Origin: an uncultured Rikenellaceae bacterium
GTDB lineage: Bacteria; Bacteroidota; Bacteroidia; Bacteroidales; Rikenellaceae
DNA: 64,000 nt
Direction of reading: 5' to 3'
Assembly: GCA_944415565.1 (NCBI GenBank)
Contig: CALYBQ010000011.1
Location: 30,485-94,484, forward strand
Shown: piece by piece, positions 1 to 9,623 of the stretch
Layout: each line of letters starts with the position of its first letter
Position numbering within the stretch: position 1 is the stretch's first letter
Notes under the pieces: model-generated
What the model saw: the letters and a program-made list of their open reading frames with translations, nothing else
Database searches by the model: none
Told to the model about the DNA's origin: nothing
Program-made: the position numbers and the translations under genes

Positions 1-359
1 AGCTGTATATGAGCGATGGAAGCAGTACCATCAAAGTGCTGGATCCGGAGAATTTCAGCGTTAAGTCTACCTTCGAGGTAAGGGATGGCAGGCTGCCGGT
101 CACGATGCTGAACGAGCTGGAGTGGATAGATGGCAAGATATGGGCCAACGTATACCTTACGGATGAAATAGTCATCATAGATCCGGCTACCGGACAGCTC
201 TCCGGGCGGGTCGATTTGTCCGGGTTGTTGCCGCGTATGGAGAGGATGCCTTATATGGACGTGCTGAACGGGATAGCATACGACAGCGGGACGGGCCGGA
301 TATTCGTGACAGGGAAGAAGTGGCACAAATTGTTCGAGATAGAATTGGTTGAGAGGTAG
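1..359 (+). CDS. Glutamine cyclotransferase (glutaminyl-peptide cyclotransferase), 3' part
   Basis: This is the C-terminal part of a protein whose start lies before the window; the open frame runs from base 3. The sequence matches the plant/bacterial type glutamine cyclotransferase family, a beta-propeller enzyme that cyclises N-terminal glutamine to pyroglutamate. Visible family blocks are [40 protein letters not shown] and the terminal [21 protein letters not shown]. Bacteroidetes members are usually exported, but the signal region is not in view. It ends 28 bases before the chosen metH start, so the two may be cotranscribed. The family call is firm; the physiological substrate is unknown. 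Confidence 0.85.
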   Translation, partial: LYMSDGSSTIKVLDPENFSVKSTFEVRDGRLPVTMLNELEWIDGKIWANVYLTDEIVIIDPATGQLSGRVDLSGLLPRMERMPYMDVLNGIAYDSGTGRIFVTGKKWHKLFEIELVER

Positions 360-387
360 TGATATTTGCAAGCGGAGAAGGAATATT

Positions 388-3300
388 ATGAATGTGAAGA
401 AGACGATATACGAATTACTGGAGGAGCGGATACTCGTGTTGGACGGCGGACTCGGCACTATGGTGCAGGGGTACGGACTGACGGAAAAGGATTTCCGTGG
501 AGAACGATTTGCAGAATGGGACGTCCCGTTGAAGGGATGCAACGACATGCTCGTGTTGACCGTGCCGGACGCTATACGCCGCATACACGAGGCATACCTG
601 TTGGCAGGTGCGGATATAATCTCGACCGACTCGTTCAACGCTACGGCCGTGTCGCTGGCAGATTACAAGTTGCAGGATTATGTCTACGAGATAAACCGGG
701 AGGCGGCACGAGTGGCCCGTTCGGCAGCCGATGAGTTCACGTTGAAGAACCCAGATAAGCCGCGATTCGTGGCAGGTTCTATGGGCCCGACGAGCCGTAC
801 CGCGTCCATGTCGGCCGATGTTTCCGATCCGGGTGCGCGAGCTGTGACGTTCGATGATCTTGCGGCCGACTATTCTGTTCAGGTGCGTGGATTGTTGGAC
901 GGTGGAGCGGACCTATTGCTCGTGGAGACAATTTTCGATACGTTGAACGCCAAGGCCGCCGTGTTCGCTATAGAGCAGGAGTGTGCGCGGCGCCGTGTGC
1001 GGGTTCCGATAATGGTGTCTGTGACGCTCGCCGATGCAAGCGGCCGTACCCTATCGGGCCAGACCATAGAGGCGTTCTACACGTCGATGAAGCATGTTAG
1101 GCCGCTGTCTATAGGGCTGAACTGCGCTTACGGGGCGAAGCAGATGCGCCCGTATCTGGAACGTCTGGCGGCCGTATCGGAGTTCGCCGTTTCGTCACAC
1201 CCGAATGCGGGACTGCCCAACCTGATGGGCGGTTATGACGAAACACCGGCAATGATGGCTGCTGACGTGGAGGAGTTTCTGAAAGAGGGACTTATAAATA
1301 TAATAGGAGGGTGTTGCGGGACCACTCCGGCACATATAGGCGCGATAGCGCAGGTGGCACGCAGGTATAAGCCGAGGCCGAAACCGGAGGCGCATCACGA
1401 GACCGTGCTGAGCGGGTTGGAGCCGTTGTATGTCACTCCGGATACGAATTTTGTCAACATAGGCGAGCGTACAAATGTGGCCGGCTCTGCTAAATTCGCG
1501 CGGCTTGTACGTGACGGCCAATGGGAAGAGGCCATTTCCGTTGCTCGTGAGCAGGTGGAGGCCGGAGCGCAGATAGTTGACGTGTGCATGGACGACGGAT
1601 TGATCGACGGAGTGCAGGCGATGACGCGTTTCCTGAATCTTGCGATGGCCGAGCCGGAAATATCGCGCGTGCCGTTCATGATCGACTCATCCTCTTGGGA
1701 CGTGCTCGAAGCCGGCCTCAAGTGCGTACAGGGCAAAAGTATCGTGAATTCTATTTCGCTCAAGGAGGGCGAGGAGGAGTTCGTGCGTAAGGCCCGGTTG
1801 GTGAGGAAGTACGGGGCTGCGGCGGTCGTGATGCTCTTCGACGAGAAGGGACAGGCCGATGTCTACTCGCGTAAGATAGAGGTGGCATCTCGCGCGTACG
1901 GCATATTGACCGGAATAGGATTTCCTCCCGAGGATATAATATTCGACCCCAATGTGTTGGCGGTTGCGACGGGTATCGAGGAACACGATAATTACGGCGT
2001 GGATTTCATCGAGGCCGTTCGTTGGATAAAGCAGAATCTTCCGCATGCGAAGGTCAGCGGCGGCATCAGCAACCTGTCGTTCTCATTTCGTGGGAACAAT
2101 AAGGTGCGCGAGGCCATGCACTCGGTATTCCTGTACCATGCCATTGCGGCCGGGTTGGATATGGGCATAGTGAATCCGGCGATGTTGCAGGTCTATTCGG
2201 AGATAGAACCGGAACTTCTGGAGTTGGCCGAGGACGTGGTGTTGAACAGGCGTCCCGACGCCGGAGACAGGTTGGCGGAATATGCCGAGAGAATAAAGAA
2301 GGACGCCGGTGCGGGTCCCGTAAAGCACGAGGCGGCGAAGTGGCGCGAGGCGCCGCTCGAAGAGAGGTTGGCCTATGCTATGACCAAAGGTGTGGCGGAT
2401 TATGTGGAAGAGGACATCATGGAGGCGTATGGTAGGGTAGGTTCGCCGCTCGGCGTGATAGACGGTATGCTCATGCCCGTGATGGATAATATTGGGAAGC
2501 TGTTCGGCGAGGGGAAGATGTTTCTGCCGCAGGTGGTCAAGAGTGCGCGGGTGATGAAGAAGGCGGTTGCCGTCCTGACGCCGTTCATCGAGCAGGGTGC
2601 TGAAAACGCCGCAGGGCAGGCTGGGAAGGTTCTGATCGCTACTGTGAAAGGCGATGTACACGATATAGGAAAGAATATAGTTTCGGTCGTCATGTCTTGT
2701 AACGGTTACAATGTCAGGGACCTCGGCGTGATGGTCGAAACGCAGGCAATATCCGATGCCGCCCAAGAGTGGGGTGCAGACGTGGTTGGGCTCAGCGGGC
2801 TAATCTCTCCGTCGCTGGTGGAGATGGCTAAAGTGGTCGAAGAGTTCGAACGCAGGGGCATGAAAGTTCCCGTCATCGTCGGCGGGGCGACGACCTCGGC
2901 GCTGCATACTGCCGTGAAGATCGCGCCGGCGTATTCAGGTCTCGTGATACACAGTCGCGATGCTTCGGAGAATATAACCATACTCGGCAAATTGTTCGGG
3001 CAGGAACGGGATGCGTATGCCCGCGATCATAAGGAGAAACAGCAGCAGTTGAGGGAGCAATTCGAAAAGCACGCTGCCGGGCAGGCCTATGTGTCGCTCG
3101 AAACGGCGCGGCGTAAGAAGTTCGTGAAACAGGCGTCTCAGGTCGTGGACCCGGTACAATCGGGTGAGGTGGTTTTCAAGGATTACTCGATTGCCGAGGC
3201 GTCGAAATTCATAGATTGGGGTTTCTTCTTCCCTGCATGGGGGCTGAAAGGCAGGTATCCGGATCTGCTGGATTCGCCTGAGAAGGGAGAGGAGGCGCGC

Positions 3301-4038
3301 AAGTTGTTGGCCGATGCCCGCCAAATGTTGGCCGAGATAGAGCAGGGAAATCTGTTGCGGCTCAACGGTGTTGTGGGAATATACCCTGCTTGTGCCGATG
3401 GCGACGATATAGTTGTCACGGCGCCTGACGGCAGGTGTGTCCGTCTGGCCCAACTGAGGAATCAGGAAGATGGCAAGGAGAGCAATCTGTCGCTCGCCGA
3501 TTTCGTAATGGCGAAAGAGTCGGGTGTACAGGATTATATATGTGTATTCGCTGTGACGGCCGGCATCGGTCTGGATAAACTGGTGGCCGGTTATCGTGAT
3601 GCTGGCGACGATTACAAGGCTATCATGGCTAAGCTGTTGGCCGACCGTCTCGCAGAGGCTTTTGTGGAGTCGGTGCACCGGTTCGTCCGCAGGGTATTGT
3701 GGGGGTATGAGAAAGGGGACGATATGTCGTTGCAGGATATTTTCGGCGGCAAGTATCAGGGCATACGCGCCGTGTTCGGTTATCCGGCATGTCCGGACCA
3801 TTCGCTCAAACGCGAGGCGTTCGATTTGTTGAATGCTTCGGAATTGACGGGTATGAAGCTGACGGACAACTATATGATAAATCCCGGGGAGTCGCTGTGC
3901 GGCGTCATATTTGCCGGAGACGAGGTACGGTATTTCGACGTGGGCCGGATAGACGGACCGCAGTTGGAGGATTATGCCGCCCGTAGAGGCATGACGCCTG
4001 AACAGGTGTCGGGATTGATACCGAGAAATTTGAGGTGA
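388..4038 (+). CDS. metH: Cobalamin-dependent methionine synthase
   Basis: It transfers a methyl group from 5-methyltetrahydrofolate to homocysteine through methylcobalamin in the cytoplasm. The 1216-residue protein has all four modules: a homocysteine/zinc domain (about 1-330) with zinc ligands Cys246 and the GGCCG pair Cys309-Cys310, a pterin-binding domain (about 350-620), a B12 domain with DVHDIGKN at 756-763 (His758 is the cobalt ligand), and a C-terminal reactivation domain ending near residue 1216. Its length is close to that of E. coli MetH (1227). I chose the ATG at 388 because a GGAGAAGG sequence precedes it and the homology starts there; an in-frame ATG exists at 349. metF follows after 157 bases. 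No cobalamin riboswitch is visible in the short upstream gap. Confidence 0.97.
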   Translation: MNVKKTIYELLEERILVLDGGLGTMVQGYGLTEKDFRGERFAEWDVPLKGCNDMLVLTVPDAIRRIHEAYLLAGADIISTDSFNATAVSLADYKLQDYVYEINREAARVARSAADEFTLKNPDKPRFVAGSMGPTSRTASMSADVSDPGARAVTFDDLAADYSVQVRGLLDGGADLLLVETIFDTLNAKAAVFAIEQECARRRVRVPIMVSVTLADASGRTLSGQTIEAFYTSMKHVRPLSIGLNCAYGAKQMRPYLERLAAVSEFAVSSHPNAGLPNLMGGYDETPAMMAADVEEFLKEGLINIIGGCCGTTPAHIGAIAQVARRYKPRPKPEAHHETVLSGLEPLYVTPDTNFVNIGERTNVAGSAKFARLVRDGQWEEAISVAREQVEAGAQIVDVCMDDGLIDGVQAMTRFLNLAMAEPEISRVPFMIDSSSWDVLEAGLKCVQGKSIVNSISLKEGEEEFVRKARLVRKYGAAAVVMLFDEKGQADVYSRKIEVASRAYGILTGIGFPPEDIIFDPNVLAVATGIEEHDNYGVDFIEAVRWIKQNLPHAKVSGGISNLSFSFRGNNKVREAMHSVFLYHAIAAGLDMGIVNPAMLQVYSEIEPELLELAEDVVLNRRPDAGDRLAEYAERIKKDAGAGPVKHEAAKWREAPLEERLAYAMTKGVADYVEEDIMEAYGRVGSPLGVIDGMLMPVMDNIGKLFGEGKMFLPQVVKSARVMKKAVAVLTPFIEQGAENAAGQAGKVLIATVKGDVHDIGKNIVSVVMSCNGYNVRDLGVMVETQAISDAAQEWGADVVGLSGLISPSLVEMAKVVEEFERRGMKVPVIVGGATTSALHTAVKIAPAYSGLVIHSRDASENITILGKLFGQERDAYARDHKEKQQQLREQFEKHAAGQAYVSLETARRKKFVKQASQVVDPVQSGEVVFKDYSIAEASKFIDWGFFFPAWGLKGRYPDLLDSPEKGEEARKLLADARQMLAEIEQGNLLRLNGVVGIYPACADGDDIVVTAPDGRCVRLAQLRNQEDGKESNLSLADFVMAKESGVQDYICVFAVTAGIGLDKLVAGYRDAGDDYKAIMAKLLADRLAEAFVESVHRFVRRVLWGYEKGDDMSLQDIFGGKYQGIRAVFGYPACPDHSLKREAFDLLNASELTGMKLTDNYMINPGESLCGVIFAGDEVRYFDVGRIDGPQLEDYAARRGMTPEQVSGLIPRNLR

Positions 4039-4195
4039 TATGGGGTGAGCCTCGCTGGTGATGCTGATGGCGGCTCTGATGCAGTTCGTGCTGGAATCGG
4101 GATATGCGAGATTTGCGCGTGGAACATTAGGGGCGTAATAGGATAGTGAGGCCGGAATAATTATAATGTGAGTTGAAAATGATAATTAAGGAAAT

Positions 4196-5158
4196 ATGCA
4201 GGTAATAGATATTATAAACGAGGCGATAGCGGACGGTAAGACGCGTTTCACGTTCGAATTGCTGCCGCCGCTGAAGGGGGCCGGAGTTGATGGCGTGTTC
4301 GAAGCGATAGACCCGCTTATGGAGTTCGATCCGGCGTACATCAACGTGACCTATCATCGTGAGGATGTGAAATATGTCGAACGGGCCGACGGACTGCTGG
4401 AAAAGCGCATCGTGAGGAGGCGTCCCGGTACGGTAGGCATATCGGCGGCCATTATGAAACGTTACGGTGTCGAGTCCGTACCGCATATCATATGCGGAGG
4501 ATTGTCGAAATACGACATAGAGGACGCGTTGATAGATATGGATTTCCTCGGTATTCATAACGTTTTGGCTCTCAGAGGTGATAATGTCAGGGGCGAGCAT
4601 GTGTTCCGTCCGCAGCCCGACGGTCACGGCAGTGCTTCGGAGTTGGTGCGCCAGATTGTGGACATGAACAACGGTATCTTCGTGGACCACGAGGTTGATA
4701 AGTGTGCACACTCGCAGTTCTGCATAGGTGTGGCGGGCTATCCTGAGAAGCACGCCGAGGCAGCCAATTACGAGACGGGGCTGAAGCATCTCAAGGAAAA
4801 GGTAGATGCTGGTGCGAGCTATGTGGTCACGCAGATGAGTTTCGATAATGCCAAGATTCTCGAATTCATACGCCGCTGTCGTGAAGCGGACATCACCGTA
4901 CCGATTATTCCCGGTATCAAGCCGTTTTCGACGAAGGCCCAGCTCTCCATGTTGCCGCAGGTGTTTCATGTCGATCTGCCGCAGGAACTCGTGAACGAGG
5001 TCGAGAAATGCAGCGACAACAAGCAGGTCCGTGAGGTCGGAGTGGAATGGGCTGTGGCTCAGGCGAAGGAGCTTAAAAAGGCCGGTGTCCCCGTGCTGCA
5101 TTTCTATACGATGGGCAAGACCGACAACATGGTCAAGATAGCACGGGAAGTTTTTTAA
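4196..5158 (+). CDS. metF: Methylenetetrahydrofolate reductase
   Basis: It reduces 5,10-methylenetetrahydrofolate to 5-methyltetrahydrofolate, the methyl donor used by the MetH protein encoded just upstream. The 320-residue protein is full length for the bacterial FAD-dependent TIM-barrel family. The N-terminal block FTFELLPP carries the conserved Glu, and later blocks include INVTYHRED, VLALRGD and SYVVTQMSFD. The ATG is preceded by AAGGA about four bases away. The next gene starts seven bases after its stop, so cotranscription with the amidohydrolase is likely. The function is well supported; whether the electron donor is NADH is family knowledge only. Confidence 0.95.
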   Translation: MQVIDIINEAIADGKTRFTFELLPPLKGAGVDGVFEAIDPLMEFDPAYINVTYHREDVKYVERADGLLEKRIVRRRPGTVGISAAIMKRYGVESVPHIICGGLSKYDIEDALIDMDFLGIHNVLALRGDNVRGEHVFRPQPDGHGSASELVRQIVDMNNGIFVDHEVDKCAHSQFCIGVAGYPEKHAEAANYETGLKHLKEKVDAGASYVVTQMSFDNAKILEFIRRCREADITVPIIPGIKPFSTKAQLSMLPQVFHVDLPQELVNEVEKCSDNKQVREVGVEWAVAQAKELKKAGVPVLHFYTMGKTDNMVKIAREVF

Positions 5159-5164
5159 TCGGGT

Positions 5165-6349
5165 ATGAAGGTAGATAAACAGACGATTATGGCTGAAGCC
5201 GCTTCCGCAGTCGCGAAAGCGGTAGAGTATCGTCGTCACATACATAAGCATCCGGAGCTTTCATTCAAGGAAGTGGAGACGTGCGCCTATGTTGCCGGGA
5301 TGCTGGAAGAGAACGGCATCGAATACCGCAAAATAGCCGGGACGGGTGTGTTGGCCCGTATCGAAGGACGCGGAGACCTGAAGAGCGCCGTCGTTCTGCG
5401 TGCCGACATGGACGCTCTGCCGGTGCATGAGGCTACGGGGTACGATTTCGCATCGTGCAACGACGGCGTCATGCACGCGTGCGGACACGATATGCACACG
5501 GCCGCCTTGCTTGCGGCCATGACTGTCATCAACAGATATAGGGATTGCATAGAGGGGACGTTGTTCGGGCTCTTCCAGCCGGGCGAAGAGATCAATCCCG
5601 GCGGGGCGTCGCTCGTGCTCAAGGAGCATCCGTTCGATGGGTACGATGTCAGGGCCGTGATAGGCGAGCATGTCGATCCGGACTTGCCTACCGGAACTTT
5701 CGGATTCCGCGAAGGCAAATACATGGCGTCAAGCGATGAGATACGTATCACCGTGAACGGCGAGGGAGGGCACGCAGCCTTGCCACACAGACTCAAAGAT
5801 CCGGTGGTTGCCGCTGCTGCAATTATTACGGCGCTTCAGCAGGTCGTCAGCCGCAATACGAATCCGGACGTGCCGACTGTTGTCTCTATCGGGCGTGTCG
5901 TTGCCGACGGCTCGACGAATGTGATACCCGACAGCGTTTTCATGGCCGGAACGCTGCGTACTTTCGATGAGGATTGGAGGGCGAAATCAAAGGAACGTAT
6001 ATGCCGTATCGTGGAGTCTGTGGCCGATGCTTATGGCGTTAGCGCGCATGTAGATATTAGCAAGGGCTTTCCCAGCGTGGTGAACGATCCGGAGCTGACG
6101 TCTAAGGTCGTATCTCTGATGAGCGGGATGTTCGGCAGTGATTCGGTTGTGCCGCTGGCGATTCGTCCGACAGCCGAGGATTTCGGGTTCTATACGCAGC
6201 TCTATCCCGCGGTGTTCTATCGGTTCGGTGTCGGCGGCCGTCTCGGCGATAGGAATGTGGGGCGTTTGCATACCTCTCTCTTCGATCCGGACGAGGAGGC
6301 GCTCGAATTTGCCGTGACAGGATTGCTCAATTTGGCTTTCAATCTGTAA
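5165..6349 (+). CDS. M20 family amidohydrolase (N-acyl-amino-acid/hippurate hydrolase type)
   Basis: This is a cytoplasmic metallo-amidohydrolase of 394 residues. Metal-binding and catalytic blocks of the M20 family are present in order: HIHKHPELSFKE near the N-terminus, VVLRADMDALPVHE, HACGHDMHTA, LFQPGEE and GEHVDP, followed by the dimerisation domain and a final PTAEDFGFY block. These match the IAA-amino-acid hydrolase/hippuricase subgroup that cleaves N-acyl amino acids. No signal peptide is seen. It lies seven bases behind metF and is followed by a hairpin, so it closes the metF unit. The exact substrate cannot be read from the sequence. Confidence 0.9.
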   Translation: MKVDKQTIMAEAASAVAKAVEYRRHIHKHPELSFKEVETCAYVAGMLEENGIEYRKIAGTGVLARIEGRGDLKSAVVLRADMDALPVHEATGYDFASCNDGVMHACGHDMHTAALLAAMTVINRYRDCIEGTLFGLFQPGEEINPGGASLVLKEHPFDGYDVRAVIGEHVDPDLPTGTFGFREGKYMASSDEIRITVNGEGGHAALPHRLKDPVVAAAAIITALQQVVSRNTNPDVPTVVSIGRVVADGSTNVIPDSVFMAGTLRTFDEDWRAKSKERICRIVESVADAYGVSAHVDISKGFPSVVNDPELTSKVVSLMSGMFGSDSVVPLAIRPTAEDFGFYTQLYPAVFYRFGVGGRLGDRNVGRLHTSLFDPDEEALEFAVTGLLNLAFNL

Positions 6350-6370
6350 AGTAAGATAATAAATAGAGGA

Positions 6371-6413
6371 ATATGATGCCGGCCGCGTTTTCTAAGCGCG
6401 GTCGGCATCATAT
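6371..6413 (+). terminator. Hairpin after the metF-amidohydrolase unit
   Basis: A 17-base-pair stem (6371-6387 with 6397-6413, one G-U pair) surrounds a 9-base loop, 21 bases after the amidohydrolase stop. The T-run after it is short, so termination efficiency is uncertain. Confidence 0.65.
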
Positions 6414-6467
6414 TTGCTTTGTATAAATAACAAAATAAACAGTAACCAATTTATAAATGTTTCAATC

Positions 6468-6659
6468 ATGAAAGAGTCGAATAAATGTGCATGTTCCACA
6501 AAAAATAAAGAGAAGAACGTAAAAGCCGAGACGATGGTCGTGCCGGATGATGTCGGTAAAATGAATAATAAAAACAATGGTGAATCCAATGACGAATCGG
6601 TAGAGGAGTCTGTCGTGATGGTGAATCCGGATGCCGACAGTATGGGCAGCAGGGGATAG
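6468..6659 (+). CDS. Small acidic hypothetical protein with N-terminal Cys pair
   Basis: This is a 63-residue open frame that I do not recognise. It begins MKESNKCACSTKNKEK, so two cysteines sit at residues 7 and 9, and continues with a hydrophilic stretch rich in Asn, Glu, Asp and Val. It has no hydrophobic segment, so it is probably cytosolic and disordered. It sits alone between a hairpin upstream and the outer-membrane protein gene 100 bases downstream. An in-frame ATG exists at 6414, but that start would lie at the hairpin edge and is less plausible. It could be a real small protein or a chance frame. Confidence 0.45.
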   Translation: MKESNKCACSTKNKEKNVKAETMVVPDDVGKMNNKNNGESNDESVEESVVMVNPDADSMGSRG

Positions 6660-6759
6660 CCGAATATCGCCAATTGCGTGCGCGATAGTAAATAAAGCCT
6701 GGATATAATATTTATTTTGAATGTTTTTTCATAATTTAAGGTGACAAAACCTTATAATT

Positions 6760-7371
6760 ATGAAAAGAATCATACTGTCGGTATCTATTTCGTTGTGTTG
6801 TTTATTCTCTTCCGTAGTGCGCGGCGCCGCACAGGAAGAGCCTGAGCTGTCTGCCGCGGACAAGACTGTGAATCCGAGCGGTGCGGTTATCTCCGCGAAT
6901 ATAGGCTTTGCGGACGATGCCACGTTGTATACGTTGTCTGTGGCCTATGAGTTGCGGACGTCGTCTATCGTAGGTGTCGGTGGAGGTATGGATTTTGGAG
7001 TAGCATCTCCGGATCATGAAAGCAGAAACGGCCCGAAAGCCATAGGGGTTTTCAATCCGTTTGCACGGGTTCGGGTCAATATGTTGCAGGATTATACGAC
7101 GCCGTTCTTTATTTTTGATGCCGGTTTCATCGTGAGCGAAAAGGATATTGATTCTCGTTATCCGGATTATACACATGGCGTAATGAAGCGCATGAGAAGT
7201 AGCAGTATATCCAATGGCGTGAGTTTGTCTCCGGCTTTGGGAATTGATATAAAAGCTGGGAAAGGAACTAAGATACGTGTGTCCGGTGGGCTGAAGTATG
7301 TGATAGGCACGGGGAAATTTGACGGTCGGAACGAGGATACGTGGTTCGTTTCTCTCGGTTGTAGGTTCTGA
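6760..7371 (+). CDS. Predicted outer-membrane beta-barrel protein
   Basis: The 203-residue product starts with a signal peptide (MKRIILSVSISLCCLFSSVV, cleavage probably near Ala24). The rest alternates polar and hydrophobic residues with many Gly and aromatic positions and ends in the terminal aromatic SLGCRF, as expected of a small outer-membrane barrel. Blocks such as LYTLSVAYELRTSSIVGVGGG and GIDIKAGKGTKIRVSGGLKY look like transmembrane strands. No specific family was recognised. It stands alone and is followed by a perfect hairpin. Confidence 0.75.
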   Translation: MKRIILSVSISLCCLFSSVVRGAAQEEPELSAADKTVNPSGAVISANIGFADDATLYTLSVAYELRTSSIVGVGGGMDFGVASPDHESRNGPKAIGVFNPFARVRVNMLQDYTTPFFIFDAGFIVSEKDIDSRYPDYTHGVMKRMRSSSISNGVSLSPALGIDIKAGKGTKIRVSGGLKYVIGTGKFDGRNEDTWFVSLGCRF

Positions 7372-7394
7372 CCTGCGGCTTGTCGCAGAATCCG

Positions 7395-7425
7395 GCGGGA
7401 CGTTATGCCGAGCATAACGTCCCGC
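7395..7425 (+). terminator. Perfect 14-bp hairpin after the barrel protein gene
   Basis: Positions 7395-7408 pair exactly with 7412-7425 around a 3-base loop. It lies 24 bases after the stop codon. The following T-content is moderate. Confidence 0.65.
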
Positions 7426-7497
7426 GTCGTTTGTGGGGTGCTGGCGTATAAGCGTATAAAAAACTGCTTGTTATTAAATTTATTTAGAAAATAGTTG

Positions 7498-7505
7498 TAA
7501 TTTTG
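7498..7505 (+). promoter_or_regulatory. Bacteroidetes -7 box for the phosphofructokinase gene
   Basis: TAATTTTG fits the TAnnTTTG consensus and lies about 50 bases before the start codon. No good -33 TTTG is found at the usual spacing, so the call rests on the -7 box alone. Confidence 0.45.
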
Positions 7506-7555
7506 TAACCGTTCGATGTGGAATATAGTCTAAATCTATAATATAAATTCAAACT

Positions 7556-8788
7556 ATGAAAGACGCAATCGCAATCCTTACGGGCGGAGGCCCGGCTCCC
7601 GGTATGAACACCGTAGTGGGCAGTGTAGCAAAAACTTTCCTCAACAAAGGTTATCGTGTCGTGGGCCTTCACGCAGGTTACTCGGGCTTGTTCAGCAAAA
7701 ATGCCCGCACGGTCGATATCGACTTCCTGTTGGCTGACGATATCTTCAATCGCGGTGGTTCGTACCTCCAGATGAGCCGTTTCAAACCGACCGACAAGGA
7801 TTTCGAAGAGAACTTCAATCTCGATTTCTTCACGCAGAACAATATCAAACTTCTGGTGACTGTAGGTGGCGACGATACTGCTTCGACGGCTAACCGTATC
7901 GCCAAATTCCTCGAAGCCAAGAAGTATCCTATCGCTAACATCCACGTTCCGAAGACTATCGACAATGACCTCCCGCTTCCGGGCGGACATCCGACTTTCG
8001 GATACGAGTCTGCTTTGGACAAGGGTGCTACCATCGGACGTACAGTATATGTAGACGCACGTACGAGCGGTAACTGGTTCGTGCTCGCGGCTATGGGCCG
8101 TAGCGCAGGACACCTCGCGTTCGGTATCGGCGAGGCTTGCCACTACCCGATGATCGTTATTCCGGAAATGTTCAACAAGACCGAGATAACCGTAGAGAAG
8201 ATCGTGAACCTCGTGGTTTCTTCGATCATCAAGCGTAAGATCATGGGCATGGATTACGGTGCAGCCATCATTTCGGAAGGCGTGTTCCACGAACTCAGCG
8301 ATGCTGAGATCAAGAAGTCGGGCATCAACTTCTCTTATGACGACCACGGCCATCCGGAACTCGGTAAGGTGTCGAAAGCGCACATCTTCAATGAAATGCT
8401 CGAAAAAAAGCTGAAAGAGCTCGGCCTGAAAGTTAAATCGCGCCCGGTAGAGATCGGCTACGAAGTACGTTGCAACACTCCTGTCGCATACGACCTCGTA
8501 TATTGCTCGGAACTCGGTATGGGTGTTTACAAGCTCTTCAAAGAGGGTTATACCGGTTGCATGGTGTTCGTAGACGGAGCAGGCAGTGTGGTTAACCTTA
8601 GCCTCAAGGATCTTCAGGATCCCGAAACAGGCAAGATCCCGCCGCGTCTGGTGAATATCAATACCGACAGCTTCAAAGCGGTTATTGATAACATCCTTTG
8701 CTATATCACTCCGGACGATTACGAAGCAGCCAAGAAATACGTTAACGATCCGGCAGCTTACGACTTCAACAAGATACTCAACTGGTAA
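7556..8788 (+). CDS. 6-phosphofructokinase, pyrophosphate-dependent type
   Basis: It phosphorylates fructose 6-phosphate in glycolysis. The 410-residue protein has the PFK fold with the N-terminal ILTGGGPAPGMN phosphoryl-donor loop. Two diagnostic motifs point to PPi rather than ATP: GGDDT at 104-108, where ATP enzymes have Gly at the second Asp, and PKTIDND with Lys133, typical of PPi-PFKs. The PPi call follows established family knowledge; it was not measured. The gene is monocistronic, with a -7 box upstream and a strong terminator downstream. Codon use here favours CTC and AAC, as in highly expressed genes of the window such as glyA. Confidence 0.93.
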   Translation: MKDAIAILTGGGPAPGMNTVVGSVAKTFLNKGYRVVGLHAGYSGLFSKNARTVDIDFLLADDIFNRGGSYLQMSRFKPTDKDFEENFNLDFFTQNNIKLLVTVGGDDTASTANRIAKFLEAKKYPIANIHVPKTIDNDLPLPGGHPTFGYESALDKGATIGRTVYVDARTSGNWFVLAAMGRSAGHLAFGIGEACHYPMIVIPEMFNKTEITVEKIVNLVVSSIIKRKIMGMDYGAAIISEGVFHELSDAEIKKSGINFSYDDHGHPELGKVSKAHIFNEMLEKKLKELGLKVKSRPVEIGYEVRCNTPVAYDLVYCSELGMGVYKLFKEGYTGCMVFVDGAGSVVNLSLKDLQDPETGKIPPRLVNINTDSFKAVIDNILCYITPDDYEAAKKYVNDPAAYDFNKILNW

Positions 8789-8806
8789 TTCGGTAGAGGT
8801 ATATTT

Positions 8807-8840
8807 AAAAATAAGGCCGTCATTCGACGGCCTTATTTTT
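8807..8840 (+). terminator. Rho-independent terminator of the phosphofructokinase gene
   Basis: A perfect 15-bp stem (8807-8821 with 8826-8840) with a 4-base loop includes an A-run on the left and a T-run on the right, a canonical intrinsic terminator. Confidence 0.9.
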
Positions 8841-8925
8841 TTCCTGCGGTATAGGGATAGCTTTATGTCTATTGCCGATGTCGTGTTTGGTTAGTCAGGG
8901 TGTCTTGTTTGTTGCACACCGGGGG

Positions 8926-9144
8926 CTATGAATTTCTCGTGTAAGAGAGTGCTCCGCTCGGGCAGAGGTTCACCGTTTCTGTTATCTGTTCAGTAGAGGC
9001 GCCAGTGACATCTATCCACGGCCTGTTCTTCAGGTTGAATACCTTGGGAAGCTTGGTCACGCATTTTGCTGCGTGTGTGCATTTTTCCGGTCTCCAATGT
9101 ACCGTTATCTCTCCGTTGCTGTAATCTCTGTCTTTCGATGCCAT
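8926..9144 (-). CDS. Divergent 4Fe-4S mono-cluster protein (YjdI/Fer4_19 family)
   Basis: The 72-residue product is a small ferredoxin-like protein of the divergent mono-cluster family. It shows YSNGEITVHW, then the Cys block PEKCTHAAKCVTKLPKVF, a RPWID segment and the terminal LCPSGAL, which together provide the cluster cysteines and the conserved CPxGAL tail. I chose the start at MASKDRDY because upstream in-frame sequence overlaps the terminator of the neighbouring gene. No redox partner is adjacent, and the function of the family is unknown. A hairpin lies just upstream and a terminator shared with other genes lies downstream. Confidence 0.85.
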   Translation of the reverse strand: MASKDRDYSNGEITVHWRPEKCTHAAKCVTKLPKVFNLKNRPWIDVTGASTEQITETVNLCPSGALSYTRNS

Positions 9145-9231
9145 ATTCTTAAATGTTTTGTGGTATTTATTCGTCGGTTGTATATAGACAATTATTATAC
9201 CATTTTCGCTTGCGGCGTTGTCGTGCGGCCT

Positions 9232-9276
9232 ATTAAAATTATGGGCACGATTTTCTATCGTGCCCATAATTTTAAT
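9232..9276 (-). terminator. Perfect 19-bp hairpin terminator
   Basis: Positions 9232-9250 pair exactly with 9258-9276; the arms end in A/T-rich runs so it can stop transcription in either direction. It lies directly downstream of the minus-strand gene that ends at 9312. Confidence 0.85.
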
Positions 9277-9311
9277 CTGTATGTTTGACGGAAATCCGTA
9301 TGCGGGTGGTG

Positions 9312-9623
9312 TTATTCGTCTTCGGGTTCGTCCGAGCTGTCGATCAGGTCGTCCGCGCCCTTGATGTCGTCGTCTTCGTAAAAGTCCTTATCGTCGTCGT
9401 CCTCTATGTTGCCATCGACCTTGACGTCTATTTTTACAAGATAGCTTATTTCTTCCGTTTCCAGCACCACGCCGTAAAAGAAATCGCCCGGGCCTTTGTC
9501 AATACGTATCATCGCTTCCGTATAGCCGTAAGGGTACTTCTTTTTCAGCTCTTCTTGCAACTCGACAGGAAGGTTGTGGTAGCTGATCACCACTCGTCTC
9601 TTTCCGTTTGATGTATTAGCCAT
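9312..9623 (-). CDS. Conserved-looking hypothetical protein with acidic tail
   Basis: This is a 103-residue protein of unknown function. The first 70 residues look folded (RRVVISYHNLPVELQEELKK, then YPYGYTEAMIRIDKGPGDFF and alternating strands YLVKIDVKVDG), while the last 33 residues are almost all Asp and Glu. There is no signal peptide, so it is cytoplasmic. I believe similar short proteins occur in other Bacteroidales, but I cannot name the family. It is followed by a perfect terminator and appears monocistronic. The acidic tail could mimic nucleic acid or bind basic partners; that is speculation. Confidence 0.75.
   Translation of the reverse strand: MANTSNGKRRVVISYHNLPVELQEELKKKYPYGYTEAMIRIDKGPGDFFYGVVLETEEISYLVKIDVKVDGNIEDDDDKDFYEDDDIKGADDLIDSSDEPEDE

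Noticed and set aside
4061..4138. A 25-residue hydrophobic frame (MLMAALMQFVLESGYARFAR and a short tail) between metH and metF.
   Set aside because: It is very short, has no recognised family and no supporting promoter or start signal; it may be chance or a decayed fragment.
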